NCBI GenBank assembly: GCA_021323175.1
Contig: JAJTCK010000016.1
Location: forward strand, 1 to 35,576
Reading direction: 5' to 3'
From: Solirubrobacterales bacterium
GTDB taxonomy: Bacteria; Actinomycetota; Thermoleophilia; Solirubrobacterales; 70-9
DNA length: 35,576 bases
Below are positions 7,478-15,668 of the stretch, piece after piece. The first letter of the stretch is position 1. Each line of letters starts with the position of its first letter. A program made the position numbers and the translations under genes. Under the pieces are notes generated by a model. That model had not been told where the DNA came from, made no database searches, and worked only from the letters and a program-made list of their open reading frames with translations.

Positions 7478-7972
7478 CTACTCGCTGCCGCCCGCGAAGT
7501 CCTCTGGCGAGACGTTGTCGAGGAACTCCTTGAACTTGTCCACGACCTCTTCCTGGTCCTCGGGGGCGCCGTCCTCGAACTCGATCGCGGACTCCTCGAT
7601 CACATCGTCGGCCGCGAAGATCGGTGCGGAGCAGCGGACCGCGAGGGCCAGCGCGTCGGAGGGGCGCGAGTCGATCTCCAGCTCAGAGCCGTTCATGGAG
7701 ATCGTGATCGAGGCGTAGAAGGTGTTGTCGCGCAGCTCGGTGACCGAGACCTTCTCGCACTTCGCGTCGATCTGCTCGAGAACCTCGGAGAGCAGATCGT
7801 GGGTCATCGGCCGGGGAGTCGAGGCGCCCTGAAGCTTCATCAGGATCGCCGCCGCCTCGGGATGGCCGATCCAGATCGGCAGGAACTTGTTGCCGTCAAC
7901 GGTCTTCAGCAGCACGATCGGCTGCTTGCCGACCATGTCGAAGCTGACTCCGTAGATGGTCATGCGCTGCAC
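7478..7972 (-). CDS. DUF151 / bifunctional nuclease family protein
   Basis: 164-residue cytoplasmic protein of the BFN domain family (PF02577), whose plant member has RNase and DNase activity; bacterial roles are poorly known. Diagnostic stretches are PIVLLKTVDGNKFLPIWIGHPEAAAI, RPMTHDLLSEVLEQ, the strand with TFYASITI, and IDSRPSDALALAVRCSAPIFAADDVIE. An acidic tail follows. Length is usual for the family. The ATG at 7972 is used here; a second Met three codons in (7963) is possible. A perfect TATAAT -10 lies about 30 nt upstream, so it probably heads the five-gene minus-strand operon. Confidence 0.92.
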   Translation of the reverse strand: MQRMTIYGVSFDMVGKQPIVLLKTVDGNKFLPIWIGHPEAAAILMKLQGASTPRPMTHDLLSEVLEQIDAKCEKVSVTELRDNTFYASITISMNGSELEIDSRPSDALALAVRCSAPIFAADDVIEESAIEFEDGAPEDQEEVVDKFKEFLDNVSPEDFAGGSE

Positions 7973-8001
7973 TGAGGACTCCCGGCTCGGGCCACGAGGC
8001 G

Positions 8002-8007
8002 ATTATA
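8002..8007 (-). promoter_or_regulatory. -10 element for the DUF151-to-glycosyltransferase operon
   Basis: A perfect TATAAT on the minus strand, rare in such GC-rich sequence, 29 nt before the ATG at 7972. No good -35 is visible. A leader of about 20 nt is expected. Confidence 0.55.
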
Positions 8008-8091
8008 GGTCTGGGCTTGTCCGGCCCCGCGGGCGGCGCCGGTGGCCGCCGCAGCTTCCGCGCTGGGGGCCCTTCCCGGCCGCCGTCGAGA

Positions 8092-8165
8092 TGGGCGATC
8101 CTGGACTCGAACCAGGGACCTCGTCCTTATCAGAGACGCGCTCTAACCGACTGAGCTAATCGCCC
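8092..8165 (-). tRNA. tRNA-Ile (anticodon GAU)
   Basis: Reading the minus strand from 8165 gives a full cloverleaf of 74 nt. The acceptor is GGGCGAT paired with ATCGCCC, the D-arm is GCTC...GAGC, and the anticodon stem is CGTCT/GGACG with loop CTGATAA (anticodon GAT). The T-arm is CCTGG-TTCGAGT-CCAGG and the discriminator base is A. CCA is not encoded. It lies 51 nt downstream of the parB stop on the same strand, so it may be processed from the rpmH-parB transcript. In many actinobacteria tRNA-Ile lies next to gyrA instead. Confidence 0.96.
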
Positions 8166-8216
8166 GGCATCCGGCGCCGGCTCTTTCGCTTCGGGTCCGG
8201 GCCGGCTTGGCGCAGT

Positions 8217-9092
8217 TTAGCTTCGCCGCGGGCGAACCCGCCGGGCGAGCGCTTCGAGCTCACCCAGGTCCTCGAAGCGGAGTTCGGCCTTGACCCCCTC
8301 GCCGGCGCGTCGGACCCGGACGTCGGCTCCGAGCGCCTCGCCCAGGGCGTCCTCGGCGTCCGACAACGCCGCCCGCTCCTCGGCACTGATCCGGCCTCCG
8401 GCGGGTGCCCTTCCCTTCGCTCTGGGCCCGGCGCCGCCCGGGCGGAGGCGGTCCTCGGTCTCGCGGACCGACCAGCCCTCCGCCGCGGCTCGCTTGGCGG
8501 CGGCGGTGCGGGCCTGCTGGTCCGAGAGCTGGAGGATCGCGCGGCCGTGGCCCTCCGACAGCTCCCGGCGCGCGAGCAGGGCCAGCACCGGATCGGGCAG
8601 GTCGAGCAGGCGGACCAGGTTCGAGAGCGCGGAGCGGCTGCGCCCGACACGACGGGCGAGCTCCTCCTTGGAGATGCCGAGGTCGTCCACCAGGGCCGCG
8701 CACGCCCTCGCCTCGTCGACCGGGTTCAGGTCCTCGCGGACCATGTTCTCGATCAGGGCCGCCTGCAGGCGCTCGTCCTCGGGCGAGACCCTGACCACCG
8801 CGGGGACCTTGGCCAGCCCGGCGCTCTGCGCCGCCCGCCAGCGACGCTCGCCCGCGATCAGCTCGTAGCGGCCGCCGTCCACCGGGCGGACGATCAGCGG
8901 CTGCAGGACGCCCGCGGCCTTGATGGACTCGGCGAGTGCGTCGAGCGCACCCTTCTCGAAGCTGCTGCGCGGCTGGTCGGGGTTCGGCCCGATCAGCTCG
9001 ACCGGGAGCTCGCGCAGCTCGGGGCCGCCCGCTCCGCTTTCGGGCAGGATCGCGGCGAGGCCGCGTCCCATCCCCCGCTTGCGCTCAGCCAA
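8217..9092 (-). CDS. parB: Chromosome-partitioning protein ParB
   Basis: CTPase DNA clamp that loads at parS sites and with ParA segregates origins. The 291-residue protein has the ParB/Spo0J order: N-terminal MGRGLAAILPE (ParA-interacting peptide), box I with DQPRSSFE, the CTP-binding GERRWRAAQSAG and ENMVREDLNPVDEA motifs (residues about 80-130), and a helix-turn-helix with SKEELARRVGRSRSALSNLVRLLDLP. The C-terminal dimerisation region ends in LRFEDLGELEALARRV. An Ala/Gly/Arg-rich linker near 205-225 is ordinary for high-GC species. Its start overlaps the parA stop by 8 nt. No consensus parS was found by eye in the window. Confidence 0.95.
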   Translation of the reverse strand: MAERKRGMGRGLAAILPESGAGGPELRELPVELIGPNPDQPRSSFEKGALDALAESIKAAGVLQPLIVRPVDGGRYELIAGERRWRAAQSAGLAKVPAVVRVSPEDERLQAALIENMVREDLNPVDEARACAALVDDLGISKEELARRVGRSRSALSNLVRLLDLPDPVLALLARRELSEGHGRAILQLSDQQARTAAAKRAAAEGWSVRETEDRLRPGGAGPRAKGRAPAGGRISAEERAALSDAEDALGEALGADVRVRRAGEGVKAELRFEDLGELEALARRVRPRRS

Positions 9093-9843
9093 GAGCCCTG
9101 ACCTCCTCGGCGAACGCGGCGTAGGCCTCGGCGCCCGCCGAGTGGGGGTCGTGATGGCCCACCGGGATCCCGTAGCTGGGCGCCTCGGCCACCCGGATGC
9201 TGCGGGGGATCACGGTCCGGAAGACCGGCGCCGGCAGATGCTCGCGCAGCTCGCGCTCGACGTCGTGGGACAGCCGCGTGCGTTCGTCGTACATCGTGAT
9301 CACGACGCCCGCCAGGTCCAGATCCGGGTTCAGCTCGCGCCGCATCAACTTCAGCGTGTCCAGAAACTGGACCAGCCCCTCGAGGGCGAGATACTCGGCC
9401 TGCACGGGCACGATCACCCGGTCTGCGGCGACCAGGGCGTTGACGGCCACCGGCCCCAGGGACGGCGGGCAGTCCAGCAGCGTGTAGGAAAACCGCTCCC
9501 GGACCGGGCCCAGGCCTTCGCGAAGGCGGGTCTCGAAGCCGTCGATGCGGGGCAGCTCGACCGAGGCGCCGGCCAGGTCGGCGTTGGCCGGCACCATCCA
9601 GAGGTTGTCCGGGCCGGCGGGGCGAGCCGCCTCGGCCACGGATACATCGCCGGTCAGGCAGTCATACGAGGACGGGGTCCGGTCCCGGTCGAAGCCGAGG
9701 GCCACCGTCGCGTTGCACTGCGCGTCCAGGTCCACGAGCAGCGTCTGGCGGCCGTCCCGGGCGACGCAGGTGCTCATGTTGACCGCGGTCGTGGTCTTCC
9801 CCACTCCCCCCTTCTGGTTGGCGATCGCGTAGACGAGGCCCAT
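9085..9843 (-). CDS. parA: Chromosome-partitioning ATPase ParA (Soj)
   Basis: Deviant-Walker ATPase that binds DNA non-specifically and drives ParB-parS complexes apart. The 252-residue protein starts MGLVYAIANQKGGVGKTT; the deviant Walker A (residues 11-18) has both lysines. Walker A' is LLVDLDAQCNAT, and Walker B lies in YTLLDCPPSLGPVAVNAL. The later VIPRSIRVAEAPSYGIPVG block is highly conserved in Soj proteins. The ATG at 9843 sits directly before this family start; upstream in-frame sequence lacks similarity. It lies 58 nt after rsmG in the same direction, in the usual rsmG-parA-parB order. Confidence 0.96.
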   Translation of the reverse strand: MGLVYAIANQKGGVGKTTTAVNMSTCVARDGRQTLLVDLDAQCNATVALGFDRDRTPSSYDCLTGDVSVAEAARPAGPDNLWMVPANADLAGASVELPRIDGFETRLREGLGPVRERFSYTLLDCPPSLGPVAVNALVAADRVIVPVQAEYLALEGLVQFLDTLKLMRRELNPDLDLAGVVITMYDERTRLSHDVERELREHLPAPVFRTVIPRSIRVAEAPSYGIPVGHHDPHSAGAEAYAAFAEEVRALG

Positions 9844-9901
9844 CAATCGGTTCCTCGGTGGCGCTGCGGCGCGCTGGCCATTGGTTCGTTTCCGGTCGTA
9901 G

Positions 9902-10561
9902 TCATTCGGAGCCGAACGGACGCTTCGCCGCCAAACCATTCCGGCGGGGTAGCTCGGTCGGAGTCGGGCCATTCTTGCGAAGCAGGTGGATGTGTCGGCC
10001 GCGGCTGCCGGGATAGGGGGTGATAGCGCGCACCTCGGTCGGCTCGATCGCGAGGCGCTCGCTCGCCCGTGCGAGTTCCGACTCCTCCTCAGCGTCACGG
10101 CGCCCCTTCCAGGCGACCAGGTGACCCCCCTCCCTGAGCAGCGGTGAGGCGAGCTCCGCCAGGGTCGCGAGACGCCCGACCGCCCGTGTGGTGACCGCGT
10201 CGTAGGCCTCGCGACCGCCACCGGGGGTGGCCCAGGCCTCGGCGCGCTGGTGCACGACTACGACGTTCCCAAGACCCAGCCGCTCGGCGGCGCTGGCGAT
10301 GAACTCGCACTTTCGAGCGACGGACTCGATCAGGTCCACCCGCGCGTCCGGCAGGCTGGCGGCGAGCACGAGCCCCGGCAGGCCGGCGCCGGCTCCCAGG
10401 TCGGCGATCCTGCGGGCCGAGGAGAGCTGCTCGAACTCCAGGCCGCTGAGCGAATCGGCGATGTGGACCTCGGGCGCCCGCTCGCGCGTGGAGCCGGCGA
10501 TCGGCGCGCGCGGGTCCTCGCGCAGGATCGCTGCGAGGACCTGAAGCTGCTCGTCGCCCAA
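9902..10561 (-). CDS. rsmG: 16S rRNA (guanine-527-N7)-methyltransferase
   Basis: Methylates G527 of 16S rRNA (in E. coli numbering) using SAM; loss gives low-level streptomycin resistance. From TTG at 10561 the product has 219 residues. The Rossmann motif IADLGAGAGLPGLVLA (about residues 50-65), VDLIESVARKCEFIA, VVHQRAEAW, and AVTTRAVGRLATLAELASPLL with HLVAWKG are all characteristic. The TTG lies one base after the jag stop. No ATG or GTG gives a better start without a large overlap, and its Shine-Dalgarno is weak. The C-terminus carries a short basic extension (RRNGLAAKRPFGSE). Confidence 0.92.
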   Translation of the reverse strand: MGDEQLQVLAAILREDPRAPIAGSTRERAPEVHIADSLSGLEFEQLSSARRIADLGAGAGLPGLVLAASLPDARVDLIESVARKCEFIASAAERLGLGNVVVVHQRAEAWATPGGGREAYDAVTTRAVGRLATLAELASPLLREGGHLVAWKGRRDAEEESELARASERLAIEPTEVRAITPYPGSRGRHIHLLRKNGPTPTELPRRNGLAAKRPFGSE

Positions 10562-10562
10562 G

Positions 10563-11054
10563 CTAGTCCGTGACCAGGGGAGCCACGACCACGCAGCGGT
10601 GAGGCTCGTCGCCCTCGCTGTAGGTCTCGACCTCGGGGCGCTCCCGGAGATGCTCGTGGACCACGCGGCGCTCGTTCGACCCCATCGGCTCCAGCTCGAT
10701 CGCACGCCCGTCCCTGATCGCATCCTCGGCGGCCAGGTCGGCTCGCCGGCGCAGCTCCTCCCCCTGGCGGACGCGATATCCGGCCGCGTCGACCGTCACC
10801 CGCTTGCGGTCCGAGTGCCCGCGGTAGGCGATCTGGTAGCAGAGCAGCTGGACCGCGTCGAGGGTCTGGCCGTGGCGTCCGATCAGCAGGCCCACCTCTT
10901 CGCCCTCCACCTCAGCGCTGATCTCACCGTCGCTCTCAGAGACCACCACGTCCGCGTCGAGTTCCAGCTCGTTGACGATTCGCTCGAGGACGGCGCGCAC
11001 GCGGTCGGCCGGCTCGGCCGGGAGCGTCTCGGCGGCGTTCTCGGCGCCCTCCAC
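10563..11054 (-). CDS. jag: Jag/KhpB RNA-binding protein (KH and R3H domains)
   Basis: Cytoplasmic RNA-binding protein usually encoded after yidC; KhpB partners KhpA and influences cell elongation in Gram-positives. The 163-residue protein has a KH domain with the GXXG-type loop in EEVGLLIGRHGQTLDAVQLL (residues about 50-70). An R3H domain follows at the C-terminus (ELEPMGSNERRVVHEHLRERPEVETYSEG), containing the Arg-x3-His signature. The Jag-N domain found in Firmicute homologues is absent, and the N-terminus is a short acidic Ala/Glu tract. The spacing to yidC is 43 nt. Confidence 0.92.
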   Translation of the reverse strand: MEGAENAAETLPAEPADRVRAVLERIVNELELDADVVVSESDGEISAEVEGEEVGLLIGRHGQTLDAVQLLCYQIAYRGHSDRKRVTVDAAGYRVRQGEELRRRADLAAEDAIRDGRAIELEPMGSNERRVVHEHLRERPEVETYSEGDEPHRCVVVAPLVTD

Positions 11055-11097
11055 GCGCGCAGTCTAAGGGGCAGCGAGCCGCTCCACTTCGCGGAAG

Positions 11098-11880
11098 CTA
11101 ACGGCGCCGCTTGCGCTTGCGCGGCGGTGGGGGCGGGGGCTTGGCGGGCGCCGAGCTCTCGGTCTTGGCCTGGATCTCCTCGGGGGAGGGCGGCGCCTGG
11201 GCCGGGAAGAACAGCTTCACGACCGCCTGCTGGCCCATCGTCCAGATGTTGGTGGAGATCCAGTAGACGAGCAGCCCGGCCGGGAACCCGATCATGATCG
11301 GCGTGAAGACCAGAGGGAGGCCGAGCGCGATCATCCGCTGCTGGCCGCTGGCGTTGCGACCGGTCATGATCAGCCCGGCGACCAGCGAAGTGACGATGTA
11401 GAGGACCAGCAGGATGATCAGCTCGCTGCCCGTCGCGTTCTCGGTCAGATTCTCGACGAAGAGCCAGGACTGCTCGCCCGCCTCCCGCACCTCATCCTTG
11501 AACTCGTCTCCCTGGAGCAGATAGAAGAGCGAGATGAAGACGGGCAGCTGCAGCAGCAACGGCAGGCAGGAGGCGAACGGGTTGACGCCGTTCTCCTGAT
11601 AGATCTGCATCATCTCGCGCTGCATGCGCTGGCGGTCGTCCTTGTACTTCTCCTGCAGCTGCTTGATCTGTGGCTGCAGCGCGGACATGGCGCGCATCGA
11701 GCGGATCTGTTTGACCGAGAGCGGCAGGATCAGCAGGCGGGTGAGGAAGGTGAGGGCGACGATCGCCGCGCCGTACACGAGGCCCGCGTCATGCAGGAAG
11801 ACGAGGACCTCGTTCGCGATGTCGATCAGCGGCTGCAGGACGTTCGCCGGGATCAGGTAGCCGAGGTCGACCAGGTCCAT
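11098..11880 (-). CDS. yidC: Membrane protein insertase YidC/OxaA
   Basis: Inserts and folds inner-membrane proteins, with or without SecYEG. The 260-residue protein has the five-helix core of short Gram-positive-type YidC: LVYGAAIVALTFLTRLLILPLSVKQ with the conserved membrane Arg. A cytoplasmic helical hairpin rich in charged residues follows (LQPQIKQLQEKYKDDRQRMQREM), then YQENGVNPFASCLPLLLQLPVFISLFYLL, and two late helices with LPLVFTPIMIGFPAGLLVYWISTN. It ends in a proline-rich stretch and a KRKRRR tail suited to ribosome contact. The ATG at 11880 overlaps the yidD stop by one base (TGATG). No lipoprotein signal is seen. Confidence 0.95.
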   Translation of the reverse strand: MDLVDLGYLIPANVLQPLIDIANEVLVFLHDAGLVYGAAIVALTFLTRLLILPLSVKQIRSMRAMSALQPQIKQLQEKYKDDRQRMQREMMQIYQENGVNPFASCLPLLLQLPVFISLFYLLQGDEFKDEVREAGEQSWLFVENLTENATGSELIILLVLYIVTSLVAGLIMTGRNASGQQRMIALGLPLVFTPIMIGFPAGLLVYWISTNIWTMGQQAVVKLFFPAQAPPSPEEIQAKTESSAPAKPPPPPPRKRKRRR

Positions 11881-12233
11881 CAGGCGCTCACCCCCCTGCC
11901 GGCGCGCGTCGCATCGCACCGTTCAGGGGTGGCCGCTCGGAAGCGGCCGCGCCGGTGGGCGTGCGCGGCGTGCTGCGCGCTGCGGCTCGGGACGTCCCGG
12001 AACAGGCGCCGGTCGGCGAGGTCGTCGATGCCGCCGTCGCTCAACGGATTGCAGCGCAGCAACCGCCACGAGGCGAGGACCATTCCCCTGACTGGGCCCA
12101 ACTCCCTGATCGCCTCGACGGCGTAGTCCGAGCAGGTGGGCTCGTACTTGCAGCGGCGGGGAAGGCCCGGGGAGATCCAGCGCTGGTAGGCGCGGATCGG
12201 GGCGAGCAGGGCGGCGGTGAGAAACCGTTTCAC
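11880..12233 (-). CDS. yidD: Membrane protein insertion efficiency factor YidD
   Basis: Small membrane-associated protein that helps YidC-dependent insertion. The 117 residues contain the family core: an amphipathic N-terminus with AYQRWISPGLPRRCKYEPTC, then SDYAVEAIRELG, and RLLRCNPLSDGGIDD. The C-terminal 45 residues are Arg/Ala/His-rich and not conserved, making it longer than the usual 70-85 residues. GTG at 12233 overlaps the rnpA stop by four bases (GTGA). Confidence 0.93.
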   Translation of the reverse strand: MKRFLTAALLAPIRAYQRWISPGLPRRCKYEPTCSDYAVEAIRELGPVRGMVLASWRLLRCNPLSDGGIDDLADRRLFRDVPSRSAQHAAHAHRRGRFRAATPERCDATRAGRGVSA

Positions 12234-12628
12234 GACAAACGCCCCTCGGTCCCGCCCTCGCCGCCGCCGACGAGCTCAGCCAGCGATGCGAGCACGCCGT
12301 TCGCGCCCTCACGCTCGACCAGGCCTTCTATCCCAGGGCGGGCGACGATCACGTAGTCGTGGCCGTCGGGGAGGTCGCCGGCCAGCTTCCAGAACGACTC
12401 GCGGATGGCCCGCTTCACCTTGTTCCTCTGCACGGCGCGGCCGACCCTGCGGCCGACCGAGACGCCGAGTCGGGCCTCGCCGGACGCTTCGTCCTCGTCG
12501 CGCGCGAAGGAGTACAGGACCAGGAAGCGATTGCCCCGGGAGATTCCATCCCGGTAGACCCGGTCGAAGTCCCCGCTTCGGGACAGGCGGCGGCGTGGGC
12601 GTGCATCGCGGCGTCCCTGATCAGCCAA
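12230..12628 (-). CDS. rnpA: Ribonuclease P protein component
   Basis: Protein subunit of RNase P, which removes 5' leaders from pre-tRNAs. The 132 residues include RRRLSRSGDFDRVYRDG near the N-terminus, LGVSVGRRVGRAVQRNKVKRAIRESFW with the RNR motif, and DYVIVARPG. TTG at 12628 is the only standard start between the rpmH stop and the conserved RRRLSRSGDF block. It lies two bases after the rpmH stop, and there is no obvious Shine-Dalgarno, so coupling to rpmH translation is likely. The acidic, Gly-rich C-terminus is not conserved. Confidence 0.94.
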   Translation of the reverse strand: MADQGRRDARPRRRLSRSGDFDRVYRDGISRGNRFLVLYSFARDEDEASGEARLGVSVGRRVGRAVQRNKVKRAIRESFWKLAGDLPDGHDYVIVARPGIEGLVEREGANGVLASLAELVGGGEGGTEGRLS

Positions 12629-12630
12629 GG

Positions 12631-12765
12631 TCAGGGCGTGAGACGCCTGCGGCCCTTCTGGCGCCGGCGCCTCAGGATCGCGCGGCCCGAGCGGGTCCGG
12701 TTGCGCGCCCGGAAACCATGTGTCCGGGCGCGCTTTCTCTTCTTGGGCTGATAGGTCCGCTTCAT
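12631..12765 (-). CDS. rpmH: 50S ribosomal protein L34
   Basis: 44-residue ribosomal protein beginning [19 protein letters not shown] and continuing with [14 protein letters not shown], a full match in length and pattern to bacterial L34. It is the first gene of the minus-strand block that runs to parB. The leader upstream contains a short perfect hairpin (12791-12805) and a strong -10 (12832-12837). Confidence 0.97.
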   Translation of the reverse strand: MKRTYQPKKRKRARTHGFRARNRTRSGRAILRRRRQKGRRRLTP

Positions 12766-12790
12766 TGTGGTGGTCCCGCCCGTGGGTCGA

Positions 12791-12805
12791 GGCCGTTTTA
12801 CGGCC
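12791..12805 (-). promoter_or_regulatory. Hairpin in the rpmH 5' leader
   Basis: GGCCGT-TTT-ACGGCC is a perfect 6-bp inverted repeat with a 3-nt loop, lying between the predicted rpmH promoter and its start codon. It has no U-run and is therefore not a standard terminator. It may affect mRNA stability or L34 expression. Confidence 0.4.
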
Positions 12806-12831
12806 CGGATATGTGACCCGAGGGCGTCGGC

Positions 12832-12837
12832 AGTATA
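12832..12837 (-). promoter_or_regulatory. -10 element for the rpmH operon
   Basis: Minus-strand TATACT, about 66 nt before the rpmH ATG. No convincing -35 was found. It faces the dnaA promoter, as expected for the divergent rpmH/dnaA arrangement. Confidence 0.5.
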
Positions 12838-12908
12838 GGGCGTGACGTTTCCTGCGCGATTTGCATCGAGTCCGGATGGGCTCGGCTGGAACGCCGCGGG
12901 CCCGGGAG

Positions 12909-12914
12909 TAACAT
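12909..12914 (+). promoter_or_regulatory. Possible -10 element for dnaA
   Basis: TAACAT with a weak TTGACA-like hexamer (CTGGAA, 12886-12891) 17 bp upstream. The predicted transcript start near 12921 would give a leader of about 57 nt to the proposed dnaA start at 12978. Confidence 0.35.
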
Positions 12915-12977
12915 CGCGCGCCGCCGGGACCCCTCGGCGAAACCGGATGCGCACGATGACGGAGGAGGAGGACCACG

Positions 12978-14399
<1,422 letters not shown>

Positions 14400-14553
14400 C
14401 CGAACCGACTGAAAGACTCCAGGTGTACGCGTCTGCCGTTGGAGCTGGCGCTGTCCACATATCCACGCTCTCCACAACCCTTACTACTCCTAACTCTCCA
14501 CCCAGAACTTCAACGAGACCGCAACCTCGAATCAGGACGAGCATCGAGACCCC
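14400..14553. other. Probable replication origin (oriC) between dnaA and dnaN
   Basis: The gap contains four closely spaced DnaA-box-like 9-mers, all on the plus strand: CTGTCCACA (14451-14459), ATATCCACG (14459-14467), CTCTCCACA (14468-14476) and CTCTCCACC (14494-14502). Between the third and fourth lies TTACTACTCCTAACT (14480-14494). This resembles the DnaA-trio array (3'-GAT-5' on the lower strand) that follows a box in Bacillus-type basal unwinding elements. The stretch is also less GC-rich than its surroundings. dnaA-dnaN is the usual actinobacterial origin site. The rpmH-dnaA gap shows no such boxes. Confidence 0.72.
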
Positions 14554-15657
14554 ATGAAGATCACAGCTACCCGCCAAGCACTCCTGGACGCGCTCCTCGT
14601 CACTTCGCGCGCCGTCTCTACCCGGGCCGCGCTCCAGGCACTCTCCGGCATCCACGTCTCCGCCAACGGGGAGTCTCGGATGCGCGCCACCGACATGGAA
14701 CTCGGCCTGGACGTCTCGCTCGACGGCGAGTCGGACGGCGCCGGCGCCGTCGTCCTCCCCGGCCGGCTCCTGGTGGAGGTCGCGCGGTCTCTCCCGGACG
14801 GCTCGGTGACCCTCGAGCTGCGCGAGCAGGAGCGCGACGTGGAGATCACCGCCGGCTCCTCGCGCTTTCACCTCAGGACTATCCCCGCCGATGACTTCCC
14901 GCGCTTCCCCGAGGCCGAGGGGGACCCGATCGCGCTTCCCGGCCCTCCCCTGCGCGAGACCATCGGCCGTGTCGCACGCGCCGCGTCGCGCGATGAGGCC
15001 CGCCCGGTGCTGACGGGTGTCCTGGTGACCGCAGAGGGCACGGAGTTGACGATGGTCGCAACGGACTCCTACAGGCTGGCGGTGAAGCGGACCGAGCTCG
15101 AGTCGCCGGTGGCGAGCGCGATCGAGGCGAACGTTCCGGCGCGTGCGCTGAGGGAGCTCGCCCGGCTGATCGAGGGCTCGCCCGACGACCCGCTCCAGGT
15201 CTGGCTGACCCGCAACCAGGCCCTGTTCCGGGTCGGTTCCGTCTCGATGTCGTCGCGTCTGATCGATGGTCAGTTCCCGAACTATCGCCAGCTTCTGCCG
15301 GAGTCCTTCGAGCACGAGGTGAAGCTGCCGCGGGTCGAGCTCCTCGAGGTGACCCGCCGCGTCTCGCAGTTGGCCCAGCGAAACGCCGCCCTGCGCATGT
15401 CGTTCTCGGAGGGCGAACTGGTGGTCTCGGCGGAGACTCCTGACCTGGGCGACGCCCGCGAGGCGCTCCCGGCCCCGTACCAGGGCGAGTTGCTGGAGAT
15501 CGGCTTCAACCCGGAGTTCGTGCGCGACGGCCTCGAGAGCATCGCCGACGACGAGGTCGTCCTGAAGCTGATCTCACCGCTGCGCCCGGGGCTGATCGAG
15601 CCCGCGGACTCCGACGACTTCAGCTATCTGGTGATGCCGATCCGCCTGAACGTCTAG
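14554..15657 (+). CDS. dnaN: DNA polymerase III beta subunit (sliding clamp)
   Basis: Ring-shaped processivity clamp that tethers DNA polymerase III and other enzymes. The 367-residue protein shows three repeated clamp domains. MKITATRQALLDALLVTSRAVSTRAAL starts domain 1; domain 2 has RPVLTGVLVTAEGTELTMVATDSYRLAVKR; domain 3 has LPRVELLEVTRRVSQLAQRN. The C-terminal PADSDDFSYLVMPIRLNV is the conserved end of the peptide-binding pocket region. Length is normal. The ATG follows the origin-containing gap. It lies 11 nt before recF on the same strand. Confidence 0.97.
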   Translation: MKITATRQALLDALLVTSRAVSTRAALQALSGIHVSANGESRMRATDMELGLDVSLDGESDGAGAVVLPGRLLVEVARSLPDGSVTLELREQERDVEITAGSSRFHLRTIPADDFPRFPEAEGDPIALPGPPLRETIGRVARAASRDEARPVLTGVLVTAEGTELTMVATDSYRLAVKRTELESPVASAIEANVPARALRELARLIEGSPDDPLQVWLTRNQALFRVGSVSMSSRLIDGQFPNYRQLLPESFEHEVKLPRVELLEVTRRVSQLAQRNAALRMSFSEGELVVSAETPDLGDAREALPAPYQGELLEIGFNPEFVRDGLESIADDEVVLKLISPLRPGLIEPADSDDFSYLVMPIRLNV

Positions 15658-15668
15658 GGGGATGGGCC

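Noticed and set aside
12226-12241. parS-like palindrome CGTTTCACGACAAACG (12 of 16 match to TGTTTCACGTGAAACA)
   Set aside because: The central GTG is missing and the site lies over the rnpA/yidD coding junction, so chance is likelier. No better parS was seen by eye; a genome scan would decide.
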